Positions 47,402 to 63,269 of a DNA stretch of 64,000 nucleotides are shown here, in pieces; position 1 is the first letter of the stretch; each line of letters starts with the position of its first letter. This stretch comes from Ramazzottius varieornatus (taxonomy: Eukaryota; Tardigrada; Eutardigrada; Parachela; Ramazzottiidae), in the NCBI GenBank assembly GCA_001949185.1, contig BDGG01000006.1, positions 974,827 through 1,038,826 on the forward strand. The letters run 5' to 3'. Below the pieces are notes generated by a model. The model was not told the origin of the DNA. It saw only the letters and a list, made by a program, of their open reading frames with translations, and did no database searches. The position numbers were made by a program, and so were the translations under genes.

Positions 47402-48004
47402 TGAACTGACTTGCGCAGTGATACGGTTGACTCACTCTCGCTGCTCTTAGCTTGCTTGTCCAAGGTTGTTTTTCTGTCAAGGTACGTCACATGGCATGCT
47501 GACCAAGCTAATTTTTTCCAAACGAGGTCATACGGGCAGGAAATAATGTAGTCAGACACTGAGTTGCTCATCACGGATACTTGTTGGTCGCTTTCAGGTC
47601 GTGTTGAGGTGCAACTCTGATCGGGGAAGGATCTGGTGCGTGCAGGTTCAAGCTGCAGCCTAGAGACAGCTATAATCGGTTCAATATTGATCTCGCTTCC
47701 GGATGCTGCACCTGCTTACTCAAAAGTCCCAAACTAGACGCACACAAACGCGTGAAACGTCCACGAGCTTACGACGTGTGTCTTACCATAGTGGGAGTTT
47801 GTAATATTTCCAACTTTCTCCGCATCGCAGCTCCCGGGTTTGGTTCGACCCAACGACGATCCACTTTTATCCATCTCATTTGCATTTTCCGATATACTAC
47901 GTTTACTTCAGATTAACTCGACTGTGAGCCAGGTAAACCACAAAGAAGGTTCAATACTTCGTACTTCGTAGAATTTGAGTCTTTGACCGTCTTGAATTTC
48001 GTCA

Positions 48005-48012
48005 TGACGTCA
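48005..48012. promoter_or_regulatory. TGACGTCA palindrome upstream of the CAT gene (3)
   Basis: Third perfect copy, about 580 bp before the predicted ATG. Confidence 0.45.
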
Positions 48013-48582
48013 TCACTTTTGGGCGCTCGGTGCACGTTTGATGATTGATTGACGAAGGCTTAACCGAAACGTTTGCTTTGATTGTTGATTGAGTAGATTG
48101 TCGATTGAGTAGATTGTCATTGTTTTAGTTTTTCTTGGCGTGCGCGAGTTTGGAAGAAAGTCAACTTCCGGACGTTGCAGTGTGTTTGCTCGAGTAAATG
48201 TAACTCCAGTTATCGCTAATTTTGCTAGAATTAACACGGAATAGTATGATCATGAAGGGATACTGCTGACTGAGGCAAATGGTCTGTGTAAAGTAGTGAC
48301 GTCCTTGACGTGCGACGGAATTATCGATTGACGAGGCCGCTTTGTCGAATAATCACCAGTCTCCGTCACACAACTAACTTAGTTCACTGGTTTGTTGGTG
48401 CATGTTACAGGTTGCCCTTCTCTCCACAATCTGCACTCTGGCTTTAGCCCATTCGGTTTCGCTTACAAGTCGGGACTTTCATCCAGTCAATGAAGCGCCA
48501 GCGGAAGAGCAGATAACGACCAGCTGGAGACCGTTTCCACGCTTTACCATCCTTTAAAAGGACCACCATCTGGATCTTGACC

Positions 48583-51500
48583 ATGACCAGCAAAGTTTCA
48601 AGATGGCTCAGCGAATTTTGCGGCAAGCTGACCAGGAAGAAGGTGATCTCGGGCGATATGATGGAAACACCTTTGAAGCGATACTTTGGCACCTGGGATC
48701 TGACGCTCTTCGGCATCGGGCAGATGATCGGTGGTGGCATTTATGTTCTCAGCGGTAAGTGCTACACTTGCAGTCTTATTTCTGACCCAGAAAGGGTTTG
48801 AACTGTTCTTGAACGTCTTGAAATGGTCTTGAAATCGTTGGACGTCAATGGCGCATCTTCAAGGGTTGCGTAACAGTTGATGTGCGCCGCTTGGTCAGGG
48901 TGTGTCACCACATGGCGGCCCATTGGCGGGCAAACACATGTTTTGGAACTTACGCATTTCGTGGTAGGTTTGAACGTTGGGTTGCGTCATTGATTATGGG
49001 TGAGCAGCATGGACTGGGCGTGGCTCCTAAACCGTCCACTTACAGCGGCGCATTTCACGCCCAATTTAGCTGCTGTGATGCGCTACTTGATCAGGGTGGC
49101 CAGCATATGGTGTCAAAGTAGCGCATCATACCGTGGTTTTCGCTGCTGAAATGCGCTACATGAACAGAGTTGGTTGCCTTATTGGGCGCATTGTAAAGCC
49201 TGATCCATAAGGGATGAGTTACGGAATGAATTATGTTTCTAGAATCTGTCTTCGGTTGCAATAAATTTGCACACAGTAAGTTTTATCTATCTTCAGGAAC
49301 GGTGGGAAGAGAGATCGCCGGTCCAAGTATCGTCTTAGCCATGCTGATGGCAGGAGTTGTCGCCATGTTGTCTTCTCTCTGCTACGCTGAGTTCGCCGCC
49401 AGAATACCAAAAACCGGGTCAGCTTATCTCTTTGGCTACGTATGTTTAACTTTCTTGCTCCCTCAAAGTCATTCCTACCACTTTACGAAATCAAAATTGT
49501 TTCCCAGCTCTTTCATCACTGTCTGAAATCTCATTAGTGATCTCTTCGCAGGTGACGATGGGAGAACTTGTTGCATTTGTCATCGCGTGGCAGATGGTCC
49601 TCGAGAACATGATCGGTAATTCTTCGCTTGGCTGAATTAGTTTCACAATTTGATTGACCTTCCAAAAATAGCTCCGTGCTGTTCAAGATAATCAGAAGTC
49701 CGTATACAAATCCGACCGACTTTTTTCCAAGTGGCGCGCCTCTTAAGCGTCATTGGCCGAGTGGGTGCGCCGCTGGCAGGAACGATCTCGCCGAGTTTCC
49801 AAGTGGCGCCCGTTCCAGCGAAATGGACTGCAAGCGTGCGCCACTTCGAAAAGCGATCTTGTCGAGTTTGTCTGTCCAGGTTCTCGATTACTCTCACTAT
49901 CTGCGGTATCTTTTCGACAGGCGCAGCGGCAGTTGGGCGTGCTTGGGGTGGTTACATCGACTCGTTAACGGGTAACGTCATTAAGAACGGCACCATTGCC
50001 ACGATAGGATCCATGCGCGGCGCCGGAGAATGGCTGGGCGAATATCCTGACTTTGTGGCTTTCGGAGTTGTCATCCTGGCTTGCGTGGCTGTAGCGATGG
50101 GCGTCAAACATTCAGGTGACATTTCTTTCCCTAACACTTCCGGTGGAAGTTGAGTTAGCTGTGAGACTTCAAACTTGTTTCCGCCTCATTATTTTCACAT
50201 CATCTGAGAAGGTGTTGAATGGGTTGTTTATTTCTTGCAGCTTGGCTAAATAACTTATTCACGCTGGTGAACCTCCTCGTTATCCTCTTTGTCATCAGTA
50301 AGTGAGACCCAGCTATTGTGGCGCAGTACTTCATCGCGGAAACTGAGTCCATGCTAATCAATGGTTTCTAGACTTTGGTCTTCGTTTGCAGTTTTCGGCT
50401 TCACACTCGCCGATAGCAAGAACTGGACGGTAGAAGGAAACGGCAAAGGCTTCTTTCCATATGGCTTCAACGTATGGCGAACAGAATCCCTTTCTCGACC
50501 CAGTTTCTGGCTGTCTAATTTGGGACCTCGGCAAACCAACCCGGCCAGGTTTTTTCCGAAGTGGCGCACATTTTTATTTGTACTGGTCAGAGGCATGCGC
50601 CCCTTGGGAAATCCGATCTTATTGTATTAATATTCCCAAGTTGCGCACGCTTACGGTGTTATTGGCTGAAAGTGTGCGCCACTGGCAAGAAACGATCTTG
50701 TCGAGTTTGTGTGGCTAGGTTCCATTCACCTGTAACATGTTTTACGATTTGAGTACGGTATTGCTTTATTTTCGGAACCTTTGGAAACAGTTTCCTTTTT
50801 TCAGGGAGTTTCCTCACAGTTTCCGTTTTTCAGTTTCCTTTTTTCAGGGAGTTTTGCGAGGAGCAGCGGTGTGTTTTTTCGCCTTCATTGGCTTCGATAT
50901 GATCGCAACAGCAGGTATCAAAAACGCAACCAGTGCTTTAATTTTTTTCTGCCTTTTGAGGAGTTTACTTGACCTATGTGTGTTTGTGGCAGGCGAAGAG
51001 ACCATCAATCCGCAAAAGTCAATCCCGATTGCGACAATGGCTTCCATGAGTGTGGTAACCATCTCGTACGTTGGAGTGGCAGCCGGTAAGCGGGAACAGA
51101 GGGTGGTTGTCGGGCACCATATGGTCTCGATTTTCCTTCCCGTCAATCGATTTCTCTTGTAACATGATTAAATGATGTTTGGGAGGTACGGGTGGAGCTA
51201 CTATAGCGTCTTGATGTTGTTAGCGTTGACGTTGATGGTCCCCTACACCAAGATTGACGTAGATGCCGCACTTCCGGATGCCTTCGCTCAGCACAACCTC
51301 AACTGGGCAAAATACCTCGTGGCCATCGGCGCACTCACCGGCATGACCACATCCTTGGTAAGGAGCGTACGCTGAAAAAGCCTAATAGAATGTGGTTCTG
51401 AATTTCGTAGAAAATCGTCGAAATTCGAACCCTTTTCCTGCAGTAATGTGACACGCTGAAAAACTTGAACTAGGAAAACAATGCAATACGAATTACGAAC

Positions 51501-53240
51501 GATTCTGAATTTTTTTAAGTACGGCGGCGGTCACGAGAAGCGAAAAGTAGTGAGCCGTAAAATTTGAGAGCTGGGTAAACAAATGTGACAAGACTGGTTT
51601 TCCAAGTGGCGAAGGCTTCGAGCTGGTAACACTGAAACCGTACTCCACTTGCGATCTCGACAGGATCATTTTTTCAAGTGGCGCATGCTTTCAATTAATA
51701 ACACTGTGAACGTGCGCCACTTGGGAAACAAACTTGTCGAGCCTGTTTGCCAAACTACCATTTGCGGTTTTTCCGATGTACGAGCTCTTTTTGGTTTTAA
51801 ACTGCTTTCAGTCCTTGTCAGTGTCCACACTTCGTGAAAAGAAATTTGAGAAATCAGTTCAGAACTGAAATAGCCTTTTTCCCTTCCGGTAGGTTGGTAG
51901 TGTATTCGCCCTGTCGAGGTGTATCTACGCCATGTCGATCGACGGGCTCTTCTTCGAATGGTTCGCTCGACTTCATCCGAAGACTCAAATTCCCCTTAAC
52001 GCTACCATCGTCTTCGGGTTCCTTAGCGCCGTCTTCGCGCTGGTCATGGAACTGCACATCTTGGTGGAGTTCCTCAGTGTCGGTACTCTCCTAGCCTTCA
52101 CCATCGTCGCCGCGTCCCTCATCGTTCTCCATTACCAACCACTAGAGGCGCCTAGCGCTGATGACAAGAACTACGGTAGCATCACTCCATTGGAAGAGAA
52201 CGCCAAGTCCGTCAGCCGACCGGCCTCTCCGACGGTGCAACAACAGAAAGACGCCTTGGCTGGAACACTCAAACCAAGGTCCGTTTTAAATCAAAACAAG
52301 ACACTTCAACGCCGAAAGCACAATGTGCAAACCCAAACATCACAGAGCACAGTGAACGAGGAATAGGAGTTGGGCTAATGTAGAAAGCAACATGAGCAGA
52401 AATACTGTAGGAAAAAAACAGGTCTACTTTATTGTAAATTTGTCATTTAGGAGGTTTTCAAAATAAAGAAAAAGTCAACTCCAAATTAAAAACGAATGAA
52501 GAAGGTATTGAATGGTCGACATGTATTTTTCTGTCTGTAGGTTCAAGTTTCTGAAGTTCCTGGATGGTTACAAAGCTGGTCGCGTCGTGGTCTTTGCCGT
52601 GGTCATGCTGGCGGTGTTCACCGGCTGCTTTTGTTCGACCCTCATTCATGGCTTTGAGAAGGTACAACAAGGCCAAGTGTGGATCATCGCCTTGGCCGCT
52701 TTTTTCGGTCTGGGCATTGTGCTGTCCTTCGCGCTGATTTTGGTCCACAAGAAGAACCATCCACAGATCAGCTTCAAAGTAAGCCCCAAATCGGCACGCA
52801 ATCATTCGAAACTGTCCTAAACTCTGGTTTTCTTTAGGTTCCTTTCATCCCTTTTACACCGGCACTTTCCATCTTCTGTAACGTCATCCTCATGACGAAC
52901 TTGACGACACTCACATGGATACGGTTCACCATTTGGTGTGCCGTTGGTATGTTCCACTGTAACGAGCTCTTATTCTCTTTTAAAAACTGCGTGGTAATAT
53001 TATTTTTTTCTTGTAGGTTTCATAATATACTTCTCCTACGGTATCCGCTACAGTAAAGAAAACAAGCATCTAGACTACAATACCATGGTAGTCTTTGGCA
53101 GTGACGCTGACAGTGACGCTCTGAGTTTAGACGGCAAGATCATTCGGCCACAACCCGAGAGTGTCAACACTATCTCGCACATCTCGACCATCTCTCCACC
53201 GGTCACACCCGCTACTTCTTCCCCCAAGAGTTCTCACTGA
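48583..53240 (+). CDS. Cationic amino acid transporter (SLC7 CAT subfamily)
   Basis: Thirteen exons: 48583-48754, 49297-49439, 49552-49615, 49921-50115, 50241-50297, 50392-50471, 50848-50914, 50993-51085, 51224-51357, 51893-52278, 52541-52778, 52838-52946 and 53017-53240; 653 residues. CAT proteins are plasma-membrane arginine/lysine/ornithine carriers with about 14 helices. Motifs: [20 protein letters not shown] in helix 1, [63 protein letters not shown] (typical of CATs), [12 protein letters not shown] and [18 protein letters not shown] cytoplasmic Ser/Gln-rich loop separates the last two blocks of helices, and the tail is Ser/Thr/Pro-rich. The acceptor at 51223 was chosen over two nearby AGs because only it keeps GVAAALTLM in frame. 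Introns 1, 3, 6 and 9 carry hairpins. Confidence 0.93.
48845..49170. repeat. Divergent hairpin array (CAT intron 1)
   Basis: Three or more hairpins of a variant subfamily; in one, GTAGCGCAT (49118-49126) pairs perfectly with ATGCGCTAC (49151-49159). Confidence 0.75.
49701..49883. repeat. Double hairpin (CAT intron 3)
   Basis: Two hairpins between outer arms ACAAATCCGACCGAC and CTTGTCGAGTTTGTC. Confidence 0.8.
50521..50723. repeat. Double hairpin (CAT intron 6)
   Basis: Two hairpins between outer arms GGACCTCGGCAAACC and CTTGTCGAGTTTGTG. Confidence 0.8.
50791..50854 (+). repeat. Direct duplication of a 3' splice site in CAT intron 6
   Basis: A 21-bp unit made of a pyrimidine tract, CAG and GGAGTTT occurs at 50791-50811 and again at 50834-50854. 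The second copy is the real acceptor of exon 7 (start 50848). Use of the first would add 43 nt and shift the frame. Confidence 0.75.
51565..51757. repeat. Double hairpin (CAT intron 9)
   Basis: Two hairpins in one outer palindrome (GAGCTGGGTAAACAAATG / CTTGTCGAGCCTGTTTGCC). Confidence 0.8.
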
Positions 53241-54345
53241 AGGACGAATCTGGCCATGTACCAGATAGCCTACTACCGACTAATTACTTGTTCCTGTTTC
53301 TTGTTTTAATCCTTCGGTCCGGTGATACAGTACCCCGGTATTCTTTTGGATTTTTTAATCACCTATGGCGAACTGGTTTTGACTCGGTTTTCCAGAGTCG
53401 TTTCCTAGTCAGTGAGAAAGAATCTTCGGTGGTTTTATATGGCAGCTTTGTGGTGGTGAATGTCGATTGTACAGTGAAAGTGAAAGCTGGTGATTGTTAT
53501 GGTGGTTGTTGAGTTGTTCCGTAAAATGTGCCGAAAAGTTAACACGGTTGAATTAATATTGAAGGAAGTTCCGCAACTTCGAATTTAGACGGCCTTCCTG
53601 CAGCGCCCGGGATGAGGTCGAGTTTTCAGCCCGAAGCACGTCGTGACAATCAATCGTTAAAGATCGAGTCTGTAAAGTGGCAACTCATTCCGCTTTCCGT
53701 AATCACGAGCAACGTTCAACTGTCTTTCTTGTGTATGTGCTGCGGAGGTCGAAGGAGACTTCCATGCTTTGATTGCTTGCAGCCATCAAATACCATAATC
53801 GGCTGAACCATCTACGACTGGGATGTACGACTGGACAGTTCTGTGGAGCATGGTGTGAGGAAAGCTTCGACCGCTGACGAGTATCATCCGGCTACTTGTT
53901 CCGCGACGTGCACAGCAGCGAAGATTTGGTAAGTGATCAAGAGCCTGGATGAAAACACCTCATCGGCATGCATCGAATACTGTAACTCGGATCGTTTCCC
54001 ATGTAGACCCTTGCGTATTTTCTGTGATCTTTCCTTTCGAACTCAGGGTGGGTAACGCGAAATTGGACGAAGACTTCCGCGTGCAGATCGAAGAATGGCT
54101 TTTGTGAAGTGGAGAAGGTAAGGGCGATGAGACTTACGTAGCTGGTACTCGTCCCAGGTCCTTCACGTGGAGCAACATGGGTATCTCACACTGATTCGAT
54201 GTAATCTCACGAGGCTCATACCTCGATGATACTCGAAGTGTAGATTTTATACTCAGCGTTTCTCCTTTGATCCTGAAGGTTTTATTTTACAGGCTGCGAA
54301 AGGGTGTCAGAAAAGAGTTGAAAATGCGAAGGACCTTATCGACCC
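53241..54345. other. 3' flank of the CAT gene
   Basis: About 1.1 kb with no gene, hairpin or recognisable repeat. Short open frames only. Confidence 0.45.
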
Positions 54346-54813
54346 ATTCTTAGGGATGTTAATTAACCAACCGACGACGGATACATCCGGATATACCCGG
54401 TTAAAAGACGGATTGGATAAGCATATTAACCATCCGCTTATTAGCCGGATAAAGCTCTTAACCAACCGGATAGGATCCGGATAACGTCCGTATCCAACCA
54501 GATTTTATCCGGTTAATGAGCTTCGAATCAATCAGAAAATCAAAGCAACATGCTGTAGGTTACGAGCTGTAGTCTGGCTGCCGACGGGTCTTGGGCTGAC
54601 TGGCTCAAAATTCGTTTTGTTACGCAATGTCATAATTAGCAACCGCACCGGAAGTCAGCGTTAACTACTGTATCTGTTCCTACTGCACCGTTACAGTATG
54701 TCGGCTCCCTCCACTTCTTGCTTGCCAACATTTCTGATGGTATTCTTTAGCTTCCTTTGCCTTATTGTTTGACGTGCTATAGTCTATAGGGTATTGAAAC
54801 TGGACTCTGCAAT

Positions 54814-55844
54814 ATGGCCACTCGTAAACGCTCCTGAAATCGGCAGCAAAGCGACGAAGAGGACGATGGCCACCATGACGCTCTTCACGATCAAGTTGCC
54901 GATTTCGAGGCAGAACTTCTAGGCCCTACTACACCTCTAAGCACCTTTGAGAGTTTCCCGCAGGAACTCACTGCAGCGGACACTGTACAACTACCAACCG
55001 GAACGAAGAAGAAGGGTAAGGCGACACATTCAGATATGAACGATCACTTCACGAAGTCGGTTGGTAAAGACGGAAAAACCACAGCCAAATGTAACTACTG
55101 CAGCAGCGTCTACAAGAAGATGCAAGGAACTTCTAACTTGCACTACCATATGAAGAAAGAGCACCTTTCGAAACTGCAGAAAGCTTCCAAAGACAAGTCA
55201 CTTCATCCAGCGTTTCAAGCAAAGCAGAAAGACCAGCCACAGGTCATGTCAAAGAAAGAAACTACTCGTCACACGAACAACCTTACGGAATGGATCGTCT
55301 GTACTGCAAAGCCTATCAGCAACGTTGATGAACCACGATTTGTCAAACTCAGTAGTGGTCTGAATGCTAGCTACAAAATAAAATCTCATAATTACTACCA
55401 GAAGTATGTTCGGACGGTAATTAGAATCTGTTTTATCGTACTTTTGTAAACGATGTGAGCATTTTAACAGGTGCACTGTCGACAAACCATCCGGAGGCTT
55501 ATCGTCCATGGCTACAAAGCGAAGAAAGCCCAGGTCATTGAAGAACTATCTGCGGTAACGAGTCGTTTCTCCCTGACTACAGACATGTGGAAAGCAAGCG
55601 CCAGAAAGCAGTCATATCTTGTCATCACCTTGCACTGGATAGATAACGAATGGAGGTTGAGAAATGTTACTCTTGACTTTCGATATATCCCTCATAAGCA
55701 CTCAGGTGAAAACATGAAAGACCCAGTTATGGAAACTCTCAAAGAATTCAAAGTCGCCCACAGGATCTTTGGAGTGACTACAGATGGAGCGTCAAACATG
55801 ATAAAGCTCTTCGACTTATTGCTGGCTGATATGAAAACTGAAAG
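54814..55844 (+). pseudogene. hAT transposase remnant (ZBED-like), 5' half only
   Basis: A frame from ATG 54814 has a TGA after seven codons (54835), then stays open through a BED finger (CNYCSSVY, then HYHMKKEH) to about 55416, where a GTAATT donor could join an acceptor before 55471 in phase. The second part carries TDMWKASARKQSYLVITLHW and VTTDGASNM, the first catalytic regions of hAT transposases, and ends near 55844. The rest of the RNase-H fold and the dimerisation domain are absent. It belongs to a different hAT lineage from the element at 37330-40876. Confidence 0.75.
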
Positions 55845-55868
55845 GTGTAGTTTTTCGAGAACCGCGCA

Positions 55869-55914
55869 GTGACTTACTGTGTTAGCACGACCCACTCCTA
55901 ACACAGTAAGTCAC
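55869..55914. repeat. Perfect 16-bp inverted repeat at the break of the hAT remnant
   Basis: GTGACTTACTGTGTTA (55869-55884) is followed after 14 bases by its exact reverse complement (55899-55914). It lies at the point where the transposase reading frame is lost. Confidence 0.75.
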
Positions 55915-59978
<4,064 letters not shown>

Positions 59979-61066
59979 TATCCTAACCGGGGAGGTAATT
60001 CACGTTTGTCTTTCCGTCATGTGCTTTCCGCTAGCCTCAAAATACATCCTTTTAAAGACGAAAAGTTTCGCGCTCTGGTTATGCAAAGCTTTTTTTAGGT
60101 ACGGAAAATACTCAGAAGAAGGCGAGACAACAGCAGGTGCGACTACGAGTGTACGATTGAAGATTCGTATTGTGTTTCGCGGTGACGTTACAAGTGTCTG
60201 TTCTGGAATTTCTGTATGTTCTTTTCGTCTGGGAGCATTCCTTTCTTTCGACTGGACGTCATACACTACACTGATTTCTCTTATGGTTTTAGTTTCACTT
60301 TCTCGTTTCATCTATGCTGTACTATTTCGTTACTTCTTTTGTATGTCAGAGTTTTGGCGCGCTGTGAGGCTTGTGTGGTATTGCGTTTTACCAGTTCTGT
60401 TCTGTTAGATTTATACATAGTGTATTCAGCGGGTGAAATTGGGAGCAATGCATTGGACGAGAGTACCGGGAGGCGACACGAGCCTGCCAACGCTGATCCA
60501 CTCACTAGACCACAGCGATCAAGTGTGCAGGGCATAATTTCGCTTTCAATTCGAATGAATAACGTACCACTCATTCGTTAAACGTGGAACGAGAAGTTCC
60601 ATCAGTGCCCATCAGTACTAAAAAGGCTCTTGTCCCATGTTAACTAGCTAGTGCCTAGTGGTCCTGATCACTGGGAAGGCGAGCGAATGCCATTGAGTGG
60701 TATTCCGATTAAACATTTGTTGTTGCCCGGATCAAGTTGCGCATTGTTTTGAGTACGGAGATTGCGATTTCAGAAAGCTTCATTAAGGGCTCACAAAGAT
60801 AAGGTTCGCTCGGTGGTGTAATTAACCTGATCATTTTGGTGGATCCGCCCTCTATTTGATTCAAGCAATCAAACCCTAGAGATAATCATAATACTTTGAA
60901 CGGCCTACTTCGGGTCTTTGAAGCCCCGAACGTGTAATTTTAAATTTTTGGACAATCTTTCTGAGAATGAGGGTTCTTTCCTTCAGCTGAGGCATGTTCG
61001 CAAGAAAATCAAGAAGCGCGTTGTGCGAACAGAAATATGTGAAGTTCGAAATAAAAATCAGAATGA
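59979..61066. other. 3' flank of AP2M1 up to the Harbinger element
   Basis: No gene supported. A left terminus for the Harbinger element should lie here but I could not identify a convincing inverted pair. Confidence 0.4.
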
Positions 61067-61891
61067 TTGAAAAAATACACGCTGGGGGCTTTAAAGTCTG
61101 AAGTAGCGTTCAGTAACTCGTCACGGAATCCTCAACGTCCTATTGAAATGCAACTGATGGTAGTACTATTTCGTTTTGGGTGCTCAGGTAATGGTGCTGC
61201 TGTTGGTAAAGTGGCACGTCATTTCGGTGTATCAGAAGGGGCTGTCGGGCTATATACCAACAGAGTTATTGTGGCGCTGCTCAGCATGGAGGAAGACGTA
61301 GTTTTCTGGCCGGATTCTGCAGAGAAGAAATACATAAAGAAACGGATCTTTGAACAGTCAGCATTTCCAAACTGCTTGGGATTCGTGGATGAAACTCTTA
61401 TTGCTTTCACTAACAAGCCCAACATGGAAAGCTCGGACTACTTCAGTCATAAGTCAAGATATGGAATCAACACGCTAATTATATGTGACGACCAGAAGCG
61501 GATCTGGTATTTGTTCGCGGGATTTTGTGGGTCCGCGCATGACAACCGCGTATTCAGCAACTCCAAGTTCTCGAGGTTTCCGGATGAATTCTTCAGCGGC
61601 GGAGACTACATACTGGCTGATAGTGCGTACACGAACACTCCCAACGTCATTTGCTCCTACAAGAAACCTGCTGCTTTGCGGGAGGAAAACGAGCAGTTCA
61701 ACTATCGACTGTCGCGAGTTCGTATGAAGATTGAACACTGCAATAGTATGCTGAAGGGTAGATTCCAGAGCCTGAAAGGACTACGAGGTGTCCTGAATAA
61801 TGCTGACGACCATCGGAAGATCGTTTTCTGGATCCGGGCTTGCTGCATTCTACACAATCTACTGACGCAAGAATACTACAACCCTGAGTAG
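61067..61891 (+). CDS. PIF/Harbinger nuclease (HARBI1-like, DDE_Tnp_4)
   Basis: An open frame of 274 codons after a TGA; the first ATG in frame is at about codon 28 (MQLMVVLF), so the N-terminus is either on an unseen upstream exon or lost. Harbinger nucleases cut and paste DNA and give 3-bp target duplications. Visible motifs: a helix-turn-helix (KVARHFGVSEGAVG), GFVDETL (first catalytic Asp), GSAHDNRVF (second Asp), ILADSAY, and RVRMKIEHCNSMLKGRFQSLKGL (catalytic Glu), then the conserved CCILHNLL end. The catalytic triad is intact, so the copy may be recent, but the missing start makes present activity uncertain. It faces the SANT/MADF-like ORF, its usual partner. Confidence 0.82.
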   Translation: MKKYTLGALKSEVAFSNSSRNPQRPIEMQLMVVLFRFGCSGNGAAVGKVARHFGVSEGAVGLYTNRVIVALLSMEEDVVFWPDSAEKKYIKKRIFEQSAFPNCLGFVDETLIAFTNKPNMESSDYFSHKSRYGINTLIICDDQKRIWYLFAGFCGSAHDNRVFSNSKFSRFPDEFFSGGDYILADSAYTNTPNVICSYKKPAALREENEQFNYRLSRVRMKIEHCNSMLKGRFQSLKGLRGVLNNADDHRKIVFWIRACCILHNLLTQEYYNPE

Positions 61892-62244
61892 AATAATGAT
61901 TCAGAAGAAAAGCAAGACTCGGAAGCAGAAGAACATCATCCAGATACCCAAAGAATTTGATAAGAGAGGGGAATCAGAAGGAAGGGTTTGTTAAACAAGT
62001 GGTACTAGAAGCACATTGATACGTGGAATAACTATTGTTCAGGCTCTTTCTTCTCCGGCTGCTGTTTGATGCTCGCAAGTTGAATCTATAACAGGAGATT
62101 AGCGGAGTGCACTGCGCTTCTGTTCGTCTGGCTTCGGCTTCTAGTTGTTGTACGCTCAGTGCTTCCATGCGTTCTTCGAACTGATATTAAGCTGTTTTTT
62201 CCACTGCCAGCATTTTCCTGCAGGATAGTTCGCTCTTTTTCGTC

Positions 62245-63269
62245 TTACCAATCCAGCTTCCTGCTCTCATAGCCTTCCACTACCTCATCGTAGCTGAGGA
62301 ACTTCCTTTGTGTCGAAAAGGGCTTCTTGTTTCCTCTGAGAGTCAATGGAACCTTCAGCTCGGGGTTCTTCCGCTTTCCACAGCCTGCGTCAGCCTTGGA
62401 ATCACCATCTGAGGACGAAGATGAACCTAAAAGGACTGTTACTGGCTTCTTTTTTGACGTCCAAGCTCCAGGTTGTGCTGCCGGAACTTCTGGTGCATCT
62501 GACGCTTCGGGGGACGGAGATTGATCAGCAAACATATCGACTACCATAGAAGGTACGTCCAGATCGAGTAGGTCAGCTTCCATTTTTCGTCCATTGTCCA
62601 TTAAGAACTGCTCTGCATCGTCTGTCGCGTCCGTATTGTCTGCTGCATATGGCGTAACCATCTTGGGACTGTCACGGAATACAGGATGTAAGCGGCTCCA
62701 GAAGGGACGAGCTTGTTCCACCTTATCTAGAAATAAAAGACAGGTAATTGGATGAAGTGATGAAACTTGGAATTCTAAACGGTGTATCTCTGCTTGCAGT
62801 TAAAATTTTTAACTTTCACCACTTCACAACCTATTGCGCTGAATCAGTAATAAAATACCCAAAACATATTCCGCACTAATCACTTGATTGCTTGACAGGC
62901 GTGACCAGGCTTTTGCTTGACAAGCGTGACCAGGCAGTAAAAAAGCATGGTCAGCGAGTTGATTTGCTTGGACAGCTTGAGACGGAACATAGCTTTGAGA
63001 GTGATGATCTTCTGCTGGATATCGTCTTCTGTCACACCTTCTCCCGTTGTCCCGAACAGGGCACAGGGATCCCGGTAACAGCTCCCAAAGGACGTGAGCT
63101 TGGACTTCACGGAATCTACGGACACGTTGTCGATGCCGTTTGCATTCGAATAATCCACAATCGATCGTAGTACTGCCATCTTCCTGTTTTTAGACGTCTT
63201 CTTCTGACCGGCAGCCGTCTTGGTCCCTGCGCAACGCCACTTAGCCCAGTTGCCTCGCTCTTCGATCCA
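62245..63269 (-). CDS. Second Harbinger protein (SANT/MADF-like), partial model
   Basis: Two exon-like frames on the minus strand: one beginning at an acceptor at 63269 (WIEERGNWAKWRCAG...), another from 62726 to about 62247 (KVEQARPFWSRLHPVF...). The first encodes a basic helical segment ending ITLKAMFRLKL, the second an aromatic PFW...L block typical of Myb/SANT-like partners of Harbinger nucleases, then an acidic Ser/Pro-rich linker and a basic end. These partners bind the transposon ends and carry the nuclease into the nucleus. The start exon and the donor between the two frames were not resolved; a GTAAGA donor at the end (62246) suggests one more exon. Fragment-level call only. Confidence 0.55.

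Larger units (their letters stand above)
47040..48582. promoter_or_regulatory. 5' flank of the cationic amino acid transporter
   Basis: A 1.54-kb interval without the hairpin family but with three perfect TGACGTCA palindromes (47272, 47394, 48005). An acceptor-like TGTTACAG at 48403-48410 suggests a 5' UTR exon directly upstream of the start codon. No coding region is supported. Confidence 0.5.
54346..55914 (+). mobile_element. Degenerate hAT element, 5' part
   Basis: Starts near TTAGGGATGTTAATTAACC and has a subterminal zone (about 54360-54535) crowded with variants of AACCGGATA / TATCCGGTT in both orientations, as expected for hAT transposase-binding repeats. It contains the broken transposase below. 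The 3' half is missing; coding similarity stops about 25 bp before a perfect 16-bp inverted repeat at 55869-55914. No right terminus found. Confidence 0.6.
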
